From NCBI RefSeq assembly GCF_022376445.1, contig NW_025954964.1, positions 744,001-808,000 on the forward strand: DNA of 64,000 nucleotides, in the 5' to 3' direction. The DNA is from Fomitopsis serialis. Lineage: Eukaryota; Basidiomycota; Agaricomycetes; Polyporales; Fomitopsidaceae. Positions 21,241 to 33,100 of the stretch are shown piece after piece (within the stretch, counting starts at the first letter, position 1; each line of letters begins with the position of its first letter). Under the pieces are notes generated by a model. The model saw nothing but the letters and a program-made list of their open reading frames with translations, ran no database searches and had not been told where the DNA came from. Both the position numbers and the translations under genes were made by a program.

Positions 21241-21948
21241 CTAGATGAATCCTGCCTTTACACAAGGGTTCCACTGCAGGAGGATTATCTGCACGTCTTC
21301 GTCGTGCGAAATGATGCGATTGCGATTCGACTGCGTGAAGAAGACAGCGGCACTTCGCAGAGCCCATATCCCGGCGCCCATGAGTGTCTGGCTGACAGGC
21401 TCGGGATAGAGCATCGCGGCGATGCAGCCAGCGGCATCGCTGTTGTATTGGGCATATCTCTTCAATGCCTCTGGCCAACTGCGACCCGCAACCCAGTGCT
21501 GCGGGTACTTCCGGGCGGTCGGCAGGAGGATATTCTCCGCGAGCCAAAGGGAGTTGCGACCGAAGGTGTTGTATCCTCCGAGAGTGCGTCGATGTACGAC
21601 CTCTAGCAAAGACGCGATATCGTCCAAGGAAGGCCCATTCTCAACGGGCTGGTCTGAGCCTTCAAGGCGGCCAAGCCCGCGAGAGTCCTCACGTAGGGCC
21701 TCGTGATCGTCAGACAGCTCTGCGAGCTGGCGTCCGTGCGGAAAGGGCTGGTCACTGAAGTCGATGCGCACATATGTCCACAACGGCTGTCCAGGCTGGT
21801 TCGTGCGTAGATGCACGGTGATCATGATGAACTGATTCCCAGACGGTGTTAGGAGGCTGCGCTGAAAGCTCTCCATGGCGAAGACGGGGCTCGCACGGAT
21901 CGAGTCGGAGGAGTCGTGCACTGCGCGTGCAAAGTCGGGACGAGACAT
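21241..21948 (-). CDS. Unknown-family protein, copy 2 (intact, single exon)
   Basis: A complete 235-residue frame without introns, starting MSRPDFARAVHDSSDSIRAS and ending QWNPCVKAGFI. It has no signal peptide or membrane segment. The protein mixes short hydrophobic and acidic stretches: FIMITVHLRTNQPGQP, TYVRIDFSDQPFPHGRQL, QPVENGPSLDDIASLLEVVH and TLGGYNTFGRNSLWLAENIL. This suggests an alpha/beta cytosolic domain. I do not recognise a named domain; similar uncharacterised proteins are, to my knowledge, common in polypore genomes, but that is recollection and not checked. A TATA box lies 96 bp upstream. It is intronless while most neighbours have several introns, and it has a broken tandem relative at 19486-20211. 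Function unknown. Confidence 0.82.
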   Translation of the reverse strand: MSRPDFARAVHDSSDSIRASPVFAMESFQRSLLTPSGNQFIMITVHLRTNQPGQPLWTYVRIDFSDQPFPHGRQLAELSDDHEALREDSRGLGRLEGSDQPVENGPSLDDIASLLEVVHRRTLGGYNTFGRNSLWLAENILLPTARKYPQHWVAGRSWPEALKRYAQYNSDAAGCIAAMLYPEPVSQTLMGAGIWALRSAAVFFTQSNRNRIISHDEDVQIILLQWNPCVKAGFI

Positions 21949-23614
21949 TCATGAGGATTGATTTGGAGTTTCTCGGCGAGGGTGGAAAACATGCTGCCAA
22001 GCTCAGGCTCGTTGCTGGGCGGACGATGCAGGGACAGTGGTCGTTTATATACTGAGAGGTTTCGCTAGCCTTTCAAGGTCGTTCGTGTCCACGTGAAAGG
22101 ACGAAGCCAGGACCCTCTCTCAGGGTCATTGGTATGTGAAACGTGCCGCAGTTGAGTGGCCAGGAAGGAGTCGGGAAGTGTGACGAACTCACAGTCCAAA
22201 CCTAAGAAGCCGTCGACAACATCGTGGCCGTGTGATCAACTGCTCAGCAGTGCTCAGCCGAGTTCGCAAGACATCCAGCGCTGTGGCCATTGACATGGGC
22301 TCTCATGAGTCAACGACAGTGCTCACTGTTCTGCCCAATATTTGCTGAATCATGTCTATGCGTAAGTTGGTCGCTCAAAACGCCTGTGTATGTGCGTACC
22401 CGGTTCGCCTTCCAATTCTGCGGCTCCCTCGATAAGGTGATTTCCGCACAGCTGCGGCGCGGATAATACATCCTATCCTGGAAAGCAGGCTCGAGACGCG
22501 TCCTGAGTGAGTTAAGGTTCTATAGGAAGCACTCCTATCGCCTTCGACGCAGTCGTATACATCTGCCGCTTTTCATTCTCACCTACTTATCGAGAACACT
22601 TTCCGAGACTACGGTCAAACTCATGCAGATCGAAGACGAGGCACGCCTTACAAACGCGCCCGCCGTTCAGATCACAACCCTCTTGCATCTGCTGCACCCT
22701 CGTTGTTCGTCATCTGCCAGGTTCACCCGGGCCGCCTCTAGGTCAGGACCAAGTCAGGACTGCCGAACCTGGGCGGCAAACTCGAACATGAGCTGCAAGG
22801 ACGGTCGGGTGTACATACTACAAAGTACGTTTTGCGGGCGAGCGGGCGGTAATCCAGGCGGACTGGGAATGCCGAGACGAGATGTGAGGTTGTGTCGGGC
22901 AAAGGATAGACGTCTACAAGCTTCGTTAGCACAACGTCAAAATCCGAGGGAAATAAGTACTACACCTCCTGGGCCGCGTGTGCCGCCGCCTGCATCCCTG
23001 ATTGGAACAACTGCTGCTCTGGTGGCCTTCGAAGCATCATATTCAGGAGGCGCTTGGAGTTGCATGGCCAAGAGGGTCATTAGCTTGAAAATCAGCGGGT
23101 TGTGCCAGCGGCGGACGAAGTTACGACTTGACTAGGTTCACCAGGTGGAGAGTTCGAAGAAACGAGGCGTGTTGCGGTCGGAGCATACCGTAGTTGGCAG
23201 TTGCAAATCGGTGAATGGGGGTGCGCTGCACAAGTGGCCTTTCCTGCGTGATACCTGCGCTCGTACTCATGCAGAGGCACTGTATGTAAGTTGGCTGACA
23301 ACATGAATGATGACATCCGTTCGTCGGACGATGTCTGTCGAGCACTGAGAACGGGATGAGCATATGCATATTGGCCGGTGAACAGAGTCTGCTTACTGCC
23401 TACTGCGATCTGCCTCCTCTGGAATGCAGGTGTCGATTGTCAAGGAACGAGTCGATGTACGGAAGGTCGAGGTACTCTAAATTGGCGCTGGCGGGGACCG
23501 GCGCCTGTTCGCAGAGATACGTCACGGCCAGTCTTGAGACCGCCGCGAGTCGACCGACCAAGCGATCTCCAGCAGCCAGCGGGCCCTGTATGCACCCGTC
23601 AATCCCTCATTTCC
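21949..23614. other. Long intergenic region with an unassigned open frame
   Basis: About 1.7 kb between the divergent unknown-family copy and the ABC1-like gene. A plus-strand frame at 22623-23135 is open, but codon use and motifs are not convincing. Two other plus frames within it (LPNLGGKLEHELQGRSGV and YKVRFAGERAVIQADWECRD, about 22750-22890) look protein-like, so a short frame-disrupted gene is possible. I could not assign it. Confidence 0.3.
22044..22051 (-). promoter_or_regulatory. TATA box of unknown-family copy 2
   Basis: On the minus strand TATATAAA lies 96 bp before the start codon at 21948, a good match and a normal distance. The corresponding place upstream of copy 1 has only a degenerate version. 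Confidence 0.5.
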
Positions 23615-26019
23615 ATGCTCATGTGGACCCCCGCGCATAGATGGCTTGCCCATAACGCATGTCGAGCTCTCCGGAACGAGACAGCCTACGTTGTCCCTCG
23701 AAGACCGCACGCGACACACGGACATCGGCTGCAGTCCACTTCTGCAACACCTTCTCACCAACAAACGTCGCGTCGACGGAGGCTCAACGGCTGGATCATC
23801 TACCCAACAACACTCGCAACACTTCTTGGTGTTGGCTTCATAGCATATCACTATAACCAGCCATTCCGACACACATCTCTTGCGGTGGTGCGATGTTCGA
23901 GGGTGGCAGGTGAGTTACAGTCTTGTGTCCGAGCAGGCCCAACAGTTTAGTAACCAAAAATCTGGCAGAGGCTGCAATATTGGGCGCCATAGACTACAAG
24001 ATAACGTTCGCCAAAAGTTACGAGTCTGATGACGCACAGCGCGAAGCCACCTCCCAATGCACAAACGCAGTGCGGAGCGTGTCTTGAAGGCCCTTCTTGC
24101 GAACGGAGGCATCTTATCAAACTGGGCCAGCACATAGCATCCCTGTGAGCTTCCGCCTCCTCGCAAGGTCCGTGTGGATTCTGACAACGCATAGCGTAGT
24201 GCTCCCGTGGAATGGACAGGTACTATGCGTCCACTGCAGGACAAGTGTGAACCGACACCCTACGAGGACATCGAGAAGCTCTTCCTGACGGATATGCACC
24301 GACCCCTCCACCAATACTTTGACGACTTCGATCCGGAGCCAATAGGTGTAGCGAGCCTGGCCCAGGTGCACATCGCGCGGTGGAAAGATACGGGAGAGGC
24401 GGTTGCTGTCAAGGTATGTGCCGCACACGTTCAGAAGGGCTACATCGCTTACGTGATGTGCTAGCTGCAACATCCGCACCTTCAGGAGTTTGCTGAGATT
24501 GACATGGAGATGGTCGAAGTCTCTCTCGGTAGGCCTAGTTCCATGCGCCCCGTCGCAGTTTCGCTGAGTTTACATAGGATGGATTCACCACTTGTTCCCC
24601 GAGTTTGAGTTCACTTGGCTCGGCGAGGAGATGCGAGAAAACCTCCCCAAGGAGATGGACTTCGCACACGAAGCGCGAAATGCCATCCGTACCATCAACG
24701 AGTTCAGCGACATTCGGACGTCACTGTACATCCGTGAGCATACTAAGTCCACCGTTTCCACATGTACTCATCGGCTGTACAGCGAAGATTTTCACCGCGG
24801 ACAAGCGCGTTCTCGTCATGGAATTCATCGAGGGAGGCCGGGTAGACGACCTCAAATACCTTGCAGACCATAACATCGACAGGAACAAGGTTGCCCTGGA
24901 GTTGGCGAGGATATTCGGGCAAATGGTACATCTAACGGATGGTTCCATGCGGTAAGCGGGTCCTCCTCGGTGTCTGTAAGCGTATCTAACGCACCTCTTA
25001 GGACCCTCATCCAGGTATACTCGCCCACTTAGCTTTAGTCTAGAGCACGAAACCTGATCGCTCTTAGGAAACCTGCTCATCCGCCCAGCGCACATTCTTT
25101 CCAAGTCGCCATACAATTTCGAGATCGTCCTCCTGGACCACGGATGTATTTCGACCTGGACACGGAGCTTCGCATCAATATAGCAAGTTCTGGCTTTCCC
25201 TCATCGCGCCTGCGTCGGCACAACAGCGGCGGACCGCCGGAAGTACGCGAAGCTGGTTGGCAACATCGATGACGATCTTGTGCGTCCTTACCTCCCGTGT
25301 TTTCCGATGCTAACTCACGGCACAGTACCCCGTGTTCGAGGCGCCCTGACCGGCCGAGCCGCTCTCGACGATGCGTGGGCTGACGTCGAGGACCCTCTGG
25401 CAACACGAAGGTCCGGCGTGCGACAAGCATGATTGACCTCACCGCCCAAACTGAGGAAGAGATGGAGGCGATCCGAAATGCGGTGGTGGAAAAGGAGGGC
25501 CTCTTGCTCTCCGTCTTCGACGTCCTGAGGAGGGTCCCGCGGAGGGTCCTGATGGTGCTGAAGCTCAACGACCTGACGCGTAGCCTGGATCGGGCTCTCG
25601 CGACGACACATTCCAATGTGCGTTCTTTGCATCTGATTAGAGTAAACAACGCATACTGAATCGTCGCGGCGTAGGTTCGCGTCTTCCTGTCACTGCAAGT
25701 ATTGTACTCGGGCTGTCTGGGACGACACCCGGCGACAGCTCATCTCCCAGATGCGTGAGAGAGGCCTGATGTCGCTCGGATTGCTCCACGACTACTTCCA
25801 AGGGTGGTGGTACGTCCTGAGCTGAACCTGACCACCATCGTGCTTATCTGACGGACGACTTTGTGTAGGGGCTACCAACGCATGTACAGCACCTTGGTGA
25901 TCGCGGAGACATACATGGACCTGCAGGCATACCTGGTCAAGACGAAGGCGTGGCTCTGGGGACTTTACGCGGTTGGCGGGTTGCAAGGAGCTCACAGGGC
26001 GGCTTCTGGGTTGGCATAG
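23615..26019 (+). CDS. MCP2: ABC1/ADCK1-type atypical kinase-fold protein, mitochondrial (Mcp2-like)
   Basis: Member of the UbiB/ABC1 family, closest to ADCK1 and yeast Mcp2, which act in mitochondrial lipid homeostasis at the inner membrane. The N-terminus (MLMWTPAHRWLAHNACRALR) is a basic amphipathic presequence. One membrane span follows (IIYPTTLATLLGVGFIAYHY). Family landmarks in order are a KLGQ motif (GIF-IKLGQHIAS after correction), DPEPIGVASLAQVHIARW with VAVK, LQHPHLQEFAEIDMEMVEVS, FPEFEFTWLGEEMRENLPKE, VLVMEFIEGGRVDDL and the DPHPGNLL catalytic-loop and LLDHG motifs. The C-terminus is RRVPRRVLMVLKLNDLTRSL, then AHRAASGLA. Exon 1 is 23615-23909 and exon 2 begins at 23969. Single bases are missing near 24059, 24113 and 24205. 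The gene converges on SUB1, with stop codons 140 bp apart. Confidence 0.88.
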
Positions 26020-26159
26020 GTGATGATACATAGAAGCGCGTAGGCGCAGAACTGACCGGACACTCTTGGTTACATTACATTACGTAGCTTAGTTGGACAC
26101 CAATACATTGAAAGCGATCGAAGCGTGTTTCCTAGACGCGCGAGCGGTGATAGTCTTGC

Positions 26160-26864
26160 TCACTTTCGGACTTTCTTGAAGAGCGCGTCGATAGCGGACG
26201 CGTTCTGCTTCAGTTTCTCCCACTGGATGTCGTTAGCGGGCGCACTGAGAGAGGAGAGGGAGGACGATGCGCACCTCGTCTTGATTGAGCGCATACCTTT
26301 CTTTCCGGGAGCCTCGTCGCCCTCTTGTCCGTAGTACTCCCTGATATCCAAGAGCGGTTTACCTGATGGAGACGCAGATGTGACAATGCCGGTCACAACT
26401 GAGGAGACCACAAAAGCGCGACCCATACCTTTGAACGCGCGTACCGTAGCGCGTCGTTTCCTGCCCAGATCCACGTACTTGTCCCCTCGTTGTTCGCCTT
26501 CACGGTGACTTCGGATTCTTCCGCGCTTTCCTCTGGAGTAGCCTCTTTGAACGACGGTTTCTGAGAGTCGTAGCATTCAGCTATAGGTATGTTCTCCGAA
26601 TACTGGCGACGCACCTTGGCAGTTTGGTTGGGACTTCTTCTACTCGGCCGCACTTCCTCGTCATCTGAAGCTGCCTTGGACTTTCGCTTTTGAGCGGGCT
26701 GCACGAGGTCAATAACGAGACGCGCTTGCCACTTGTGGACTCCTGCAACGCACCTTGCTTGTTTTCTTCAACTGCTTGAGAGGTCGTTCCGAAGCATCTG
26801 ATCCGTCGGAGAACGCTGCTTCTGGATCTTCGTCGCTCGTGTCTGCGGCCTTGCGCTTGCCCAT
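26160..26864 (-). CDS. SUB1: Transcriptional coactivator PC4 / Sub1
   Basis: PC4/Sub1 binds single-stranded DNA and promotes Pol II initiation, elongation and genome stability. The start MGKRKAADTSDEDPEAAFSD at 26864 opens a Ser/acidic/Lys-rich disordered half (RSSPNQTAK-type and SFKEATPEESAEESEVTV segments). The PC4 fold follows: KYVDLGRKRRATVRAFK, then GKPLLDIREYYGQEGDEAPG, then WEKLKQNASAIDALFKKVRK at the stop. Several short introns separate these blocks. One base is missing in the CCCC run at 26483-26486, just before KYVDLG. Another is missing near 26291, which would restore GMALNQDE before WEKLK. The gene is divergent from TOM1 with 271 bp between start codons. Confidence 0.9.
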
Positions 26865-27135
26865 GTTGGGTGGTTGAGAGTTCGAGAGTAGCGCGACGCG
26901 TCGAGGCGGGCGAGACGCGTGGCGTCACCAGTCGCGTTACCGTGGGACAGTTTCCCGGAAGGGGGCAAGCCCTGTGCCCCTCCGCGTAAGCACAAGACAA
27001 GTCCTGCAGCATCTCCGCCACTGGACTATTACGTTCGGTGCGCTCTCGCCTCCGTCTCCGCCGTTCTCATCCAGATCTATCAAACCTGAGAGTGCAGACT
27101 GCTAGCTCTGTCCCCCGACTTAATTGTCGCGGACG
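26865..27135. promoter_or_regulatory. Shared divergent promoter, SUB1 / TOM1
   Basis: The 271 bp between two divergent start codons must serve both genes. It is GC-rich, with pyrimidine tracts before each ATG and no clear TATA box. I could not identify a specific factor site. Confidence 0.45.
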
Positions 27136-30100
27136 ATGAGGATCCTACACAAATCGAAGAGGGCTCTGACACCCGTGAGTCTTCCATCCATTCATGCTTG
27201 GCGGCGGGTCGAGGTAACATCGCTCGAGCAGCTCCCGCAGGTCGCGGAACTCATCAATAAGCTTCTTGACACCCCCGAGGACGACCTCCACGAGGTCCTT
27301 AGCCAGATCGATACCTGGCGTTGGCCGCGCTCCGATCTCAATGCGTGGATCAAGGTCCTCAACAAATTCGATGCTGTCCTCGAGGACGTCACCCGAGACT
27401 ATGATATCGACAAACTTCAGACCAACGTGTTCACGCCGCTCACGAAAAAGACGGTCTGCGAGATACTCCGGTTCGAGCGGCTGCTGCTCGAAAACTCAAC
27501 GAACCGGAAGACGTTCAATTCGTACGACGTGAGTGATGTAATGGACGCGTTTCTGCCGCGACTCACACTCGGACAACTCTAGCGACTGAACAGCCTCATG
27601 TTCACGTCCGACTTGGACGTCCTCATCCTGGCCCTCAACCTGCTCTTGCGCCCGGCGCAACAGTACACCGCACAACCCGCCGTGCTACATGCACTCAGCA
27701 TCTCGACCCCTCGCCTCACCTCTCTTGCAAAACGATGGCCGAACCTGCGCGAATACGACATCAACCTTGTCGATCTCGTAACTGAGAAGGGGCGGCCTCA
27801 GTTGGAGGCGCTCCCGAATGAAGCGCGCGAAGTGAACTTTACTTTCTACAGACAAGAGACTCCCTCTACCTCCAATGCCACTGGGAAGGAAAAGAGTCCC
27901 AACCCGCGGAGCCCGTTCAGCATACACCGACTCACAAGCCTGCGGGCTCTGCCACCGTCAACCCCGCGGCACCCGCTTCCGGAGCCGTCAACATTCACAT
28001 TGACTCGAACACAATACAGTCCAAGGAGCCGATGGATGTCCTCGCAGACATCATTGAGGCGTATTCGGTGCCTGACACTGAGAAGTTTGAACTGCTCACC
28101 CGTATTCGCGCGGCTCGGGCGGCGAACATCTCACATGCAGCTGAACGCGAGAAACTCGTCACCGTCCGCCTCCTGGCTACCGCCATCTTCGGACACACGC
28201 ATACCGAGTCCCAGGCTCAGTCAAGTCTCCTCCTGTACGAGCCCGATCTCGTCGCGCACGTTGCGGAGCTCCTCCAGCTCGACCGTGGCGTGGACGTGCA
28301 AATTCAGACTGCGGCCATCGCTGCGCTCGACGCATTTGGCCGATACAGGAGTAAGATCCAAGACGTGCTCTCCGCCGTCAACGCCGGCGTCAACCATGGT
28401 ATCTTGATGGCGCTCCTGCGAAAGACTGTGGCAGACGTTGCGCAGCCGACGTCGACGTTGCCGCAATCTTTCGTGGAAGCACTATTCTCCTTCGTGACAT
28501 TCATCGCGACGCACGCGTCCGGCGGTAACATGGTGGTCGGCGCAGGATTGATTCCCCTCCTCGTCCAAGTCATCGAGAACAGGCTACCTAACAGACTCTA
28601 CGTCGTCTCGAAGGCTATGCAACTGGTAGACAATGTTTTGTACGGGTTCAACAATGCCTTCCAGCTGTTCTGCAACAGTCGGGGCGTGGACGTGCTCGTC
28701 GACAGGATAGAGGTACGTCAATGAACAGTTCGTGGACGTATCCTGATTTTGATGCGGTCATTGTAGTACGAAGTAGAACTGGATCTCGCGCAATGCGCCA
28801 CTCAGGAGCCGTCGCGCGAAGTCGTCATCTCATATGGTACGGTGGAAGTCCCTTCGATGTCGCGCAATGGCTCACAATTGCATAATAGGGAAGCTCTCGG
28901 TAGCACGCGCAGCTGTGCTCAAACATACATTACGCTCTATGCATCGCATGATGCAATCGTCGGGGACGTCTGAGGGCCTCCGCGGTCTTCTCGATTCCTC
29001 TTTGATGAAGTCAGTGAAGAAGCTCATGGAGAACCGGAGTGTCTTCGGGCCCACTGTCCTGCCGATTGGTATGTCGTTCATGATTGTCAAGTGTCCTGAA
29101 TCTCATCTGTGCTGATGTCAGCGATCAACATCATGTCGACATTCGTCCACAATGAGCCGACGTGTTTGCCCGTCATCCAGGAGGCTGGTTTACCTGAAGC
29201 GTTTATAGCGTTGTAGAGTCGGGGCTTGAACCAGTCATTGAGGTTGGTTCCCAGCTTCGTGTGTATCTCGTCTCTTCATTTATGAATTTGCAGGTCATCC
29301 AAGCAGTTCCGAACGCCATCGGAGCTCTTTGTCTTAACCAGGCCGGCCAAACTCAGCTTGCGGAACGCCCGAACATCATTCCGGGTCTTTTCAGCATCTT
29401 CACCTCCGAGCGTCATCAAAGGGTCCTGCAGGACAAAGAGAACGCAGCCATCATTGGTACCGCCGTCGAGGAGCTGATTCGTCACCACCCATCACTCAAG
29501 CAAGCCGTCTTTACGTCGATCAAAGCTACGATGGAGAAGATCCATCAGTTAGGTAGAGACTACACCCCTGCAGACGACATCAAGCAGTGGTACATGCTGT
29601 CGCCCACAATCCCTCCGGTTCTGCCGAGCGAGAATGTTGTCGTGGCGCCTATGGATGTCGACGTCGACATGCAGTCGAACGAAGTCAGCACGTCTCAAGC
29701 AGGTCCTTCGAACCCTCCTGCTCCTGCACCTGAGCCAGCGTCGCCTAGTCAGGATGATATCACCGTTCCGAAGTCTCATGACAACATGATTGTCTCCTTC
29801 ATGGATGTCCTGTGCAAGGTACACCTCATTGACGATACAGTCGTGTGAAGTACTTATCGCTTCACAGTTCTTGGAGGGATTCTTCCAGCATCCTCCCCAT
29901 TGCCGCGAATTCGTTGCAGACCAAGAAGCTCTGGACCGCTTCGGCAAGCTGACGGCGCTCCCCTGTTTGCCTTACGACTTCGCCAATGGGTTGCCGTCGG
30001 ATTCGTTCGTGCAAGTCATTCGAACCATGGCAGAGAGTGCGACCAGCGAGACTGTGATGTTCCTCGTCAACATTGTCCGCGAAGCGCTTGAGGCGACGAA

Positions 30101-33100
30101 GGATTTCTGGGAGACATCACAAGAGGGATCTCAGTTCTGCCACTGGTCAACATATCTGCGACTGGTATGTTACTGCCGGCCATCGTAATGTCTGCCATAC
30201 TCACTAACGTCACTAGGTGACGATCTTGGTCGTGCCAATGAGCGTCTTCGTCGTTTCATTACGCTACACATCCGCACGTCGCTGTTATCCGATATATATG
30301 CAACCGCGGGTTACGCACATGGTCGTGCGGCGGCTGCACTCCTCCAGTCTCTGACCGGGCCTTCGTCGAAGAACATATTAGAAGACCTTGGGGCTTTGCA
30401 TAGGGCATGCATCTGGGAGAACATTGTCCTAAAGTCTGCCCTCACATCTCAGGGCGTCGAGGCACAGCCACCGTCGGATTTATTATCTCTGTCTTCGCTC
30501 CTCAACATTCAGACTCCTTCCGCTGGAACACCCACCCTCGGTTCCGATGAGGCGCGGCCCGCGGCAGGTAACCAGATCGCTGGTATGGCCAACGGCGTGC
30601 AAGGAGAGTCATCATCAACTCCGACGCCTAAGCCAGATACGCCGAAGGATGGCGACCCCAAGAAGCAGAACGCGCAGATTCTCAGGCATCTGGCCAGTCA
30701 GATCCCCAGCTCCCTCGCGCCGTTCTTCCAAGGTTTGTTCCTTGGCTCGTTGACATAGGGTGTTTCTGACTGATCATCCATTAGCTATCGTGCGGCTGTT
30801 CCAGACGCGTCGTACTACCGATGCAGCACACAAGCAGAAGATCCGTGAGACTGCGGGGATCGTGGCCGAAGTGATGACGCGTCATCTCGACGAGAAGCCT
30901 TTCTGTGAGTCGTGCCACTGGAAAACATCAGGCGTAAAGCTCACGCGTATCATAGCGGACAAACTCTCTGTGTTGGCCTTCCATACGGTGATGCTGGGGC
31001 TGGCGACAATTCTTCTCGTCGATGGTACGGGAAACGTCACGTCACTCAGATTGAGTAACTAATATTTCTCTTCAGAGCAAACGAACAACAAGACTCTCTA
31101 TACGGCACTCCTGGTTGCCTTCCACAGTGCGGGAGGAGTTGATGCTATCCTCAACCTCACTGGCCACTTCGTGAGCGACATCGAGGCGCTGACACAAGTC
31201 AGTCTAGAGGAGCGTTCGGAGCCAGCTAAGCAAGAGCTAGTGCATGTATTCGGAGGGTTGAAGGTTGCCCTGCATCTGATGCACCCCATTATAACCGCGA
31301 AGCCCCTGCTGGAAGCGTCCCAGACCGCAATGTTACTCTCGTCCGAGAAGAAGGAGACGGATCCAGACTACTTCGAGCCGCACAACTTCTTGGTCCGACT
31401 GAGAGTGGCAGTCATGCCGCTTCTCGTCAGGCTCTGGACAGCACCATGGCTGGTATCCGCGCCCCTGGGTGTGACCAGATCCGCGGTGCAGATCGTTATG
31501 GAGATGTTGAACTCTGAGGGAGAAGCTGCAAAGGAAGGCCCTCAGCCAGCCGCTGCGTCCGCTGCGCCGGGCGGATTCTTGTTTACACACGGACCGGACG
31601 CGAATCGAGTTCGTCAGCTGGTGGACATGGGCTTCCCTCGTTCTGCTGCAGAGCGAGCGCTCACTCGTACGAGGAACAACGTGGCTGCTGCTACCGAGCT
31701 TTTGTTGGCGCATCCCTTCCCATTCCCTCCGGACCCGGAGCCAGCGCAACCTGCGGCGGAAGGACCACCTGCTGAGGGCGATGCGATGAACGTGGAGGCT
31801 GGCGATGGAGAATCGTCTCAGCCCACAGGCGAGGCGTCCGAAGTAGTCGCAGAGGGTGAACCTGACAGCGCAGAGTCATCTGCGCCACCGCGTAAAACCT
31901 CCGAGGAGTGGTTGCAAGAGCTGAACGAGAGTCGCGAGCCGCTCAAGAACGTTATGGGAGAGCGAGTAGTCAAGCTAGTCGATGAGCATCCTAGTCTCGT
32001 CTTCGACGTCCAGAGGGTGTTTGTCGGTCCTAGCGACGGTTACCGAGATCAAGCCGTGCGCCTCCTTATGGACGACATCAAGTCGTTCTCCACGGCTGCC
32101 TATGACGTGCAGGAGCAGCCAATGGCAGTGCGGTGCCGCTTGCTTGCGCTTGTCTTGCACGACCCATCGTCGACATTGGCGCAGTTGCCGGAAGGCGACG
32201 CGAAGGCCCTCGTGGAAACATTGCTCGCACTACTTCTCTCGAACCCCGTAAACATGGACGGCGGCCATCCCACTCTTCCGAAATGGCTGGCAGCACACCT
32301 GCTCGTGACGGAAGCTATTCTCCTCACGAGCGACGAGCCACGGAGTGTCACCTTACCGAAGGAGGAAGAACCGATTCCGGACGAGTCGCTTACGACAGAC
32401 TCTACGTATCCTGAAGCTAGGACAATCCTCTTCGACTTCTGCATGCGCTTGCTTGCCATTCCCGCGCTTCCAAAGGACGAATTTGTCTCAGCGCTGAGGT
32501 TGTTCGTCCTCTTAACCCGGGAGCGCCGATTCGCGGATGATTTTGTCCGGCGCGAAGGACTCAATCTCCTCTTCCAATACCTCAAGATTTCCGCTGGGAC
32601 GCCCAGTGCGGCTGGCATGCAGTCTCACATCGCGATGATCCTACGCCATGTTGTGGAAGATGCCCCTACCCTCCATCACATCATGCGTCAAGAGATCCGA
32701 CGATTCTTTGCTCATCCTCGTAATCGTCTCGTGGACTTGAACAGCTATGTCATGGGCTGCAATGCGTTGGCCCTCCGTGATCCACCCGTCTTTGTCCAAG
32801 TGACGAAGGAGCTCTGTCAACTATGGCAACCCTACGGAGCGGTGAAGAGTATTGCACTGAAGGGGGAAAACAAGTCCGCGGGCGAACGCAATGACAGTAG
32901 CCACAACTCGGACATGCAGGTTGACGAGCCTTCTACAGGACAACAACGCCTTCCACATACATCGGTAGAGGCCCTCGTGCATTTCTTGATCGCTGAGCTC
33001 GTCAATCCGTCAAAACGGAACAGCCATCTGATCCGCCTGCGACTGACCCGTGCAGCCTCCTGTACTTGAGACTCCTGGTCAATCCACGGAGCACCCACCA

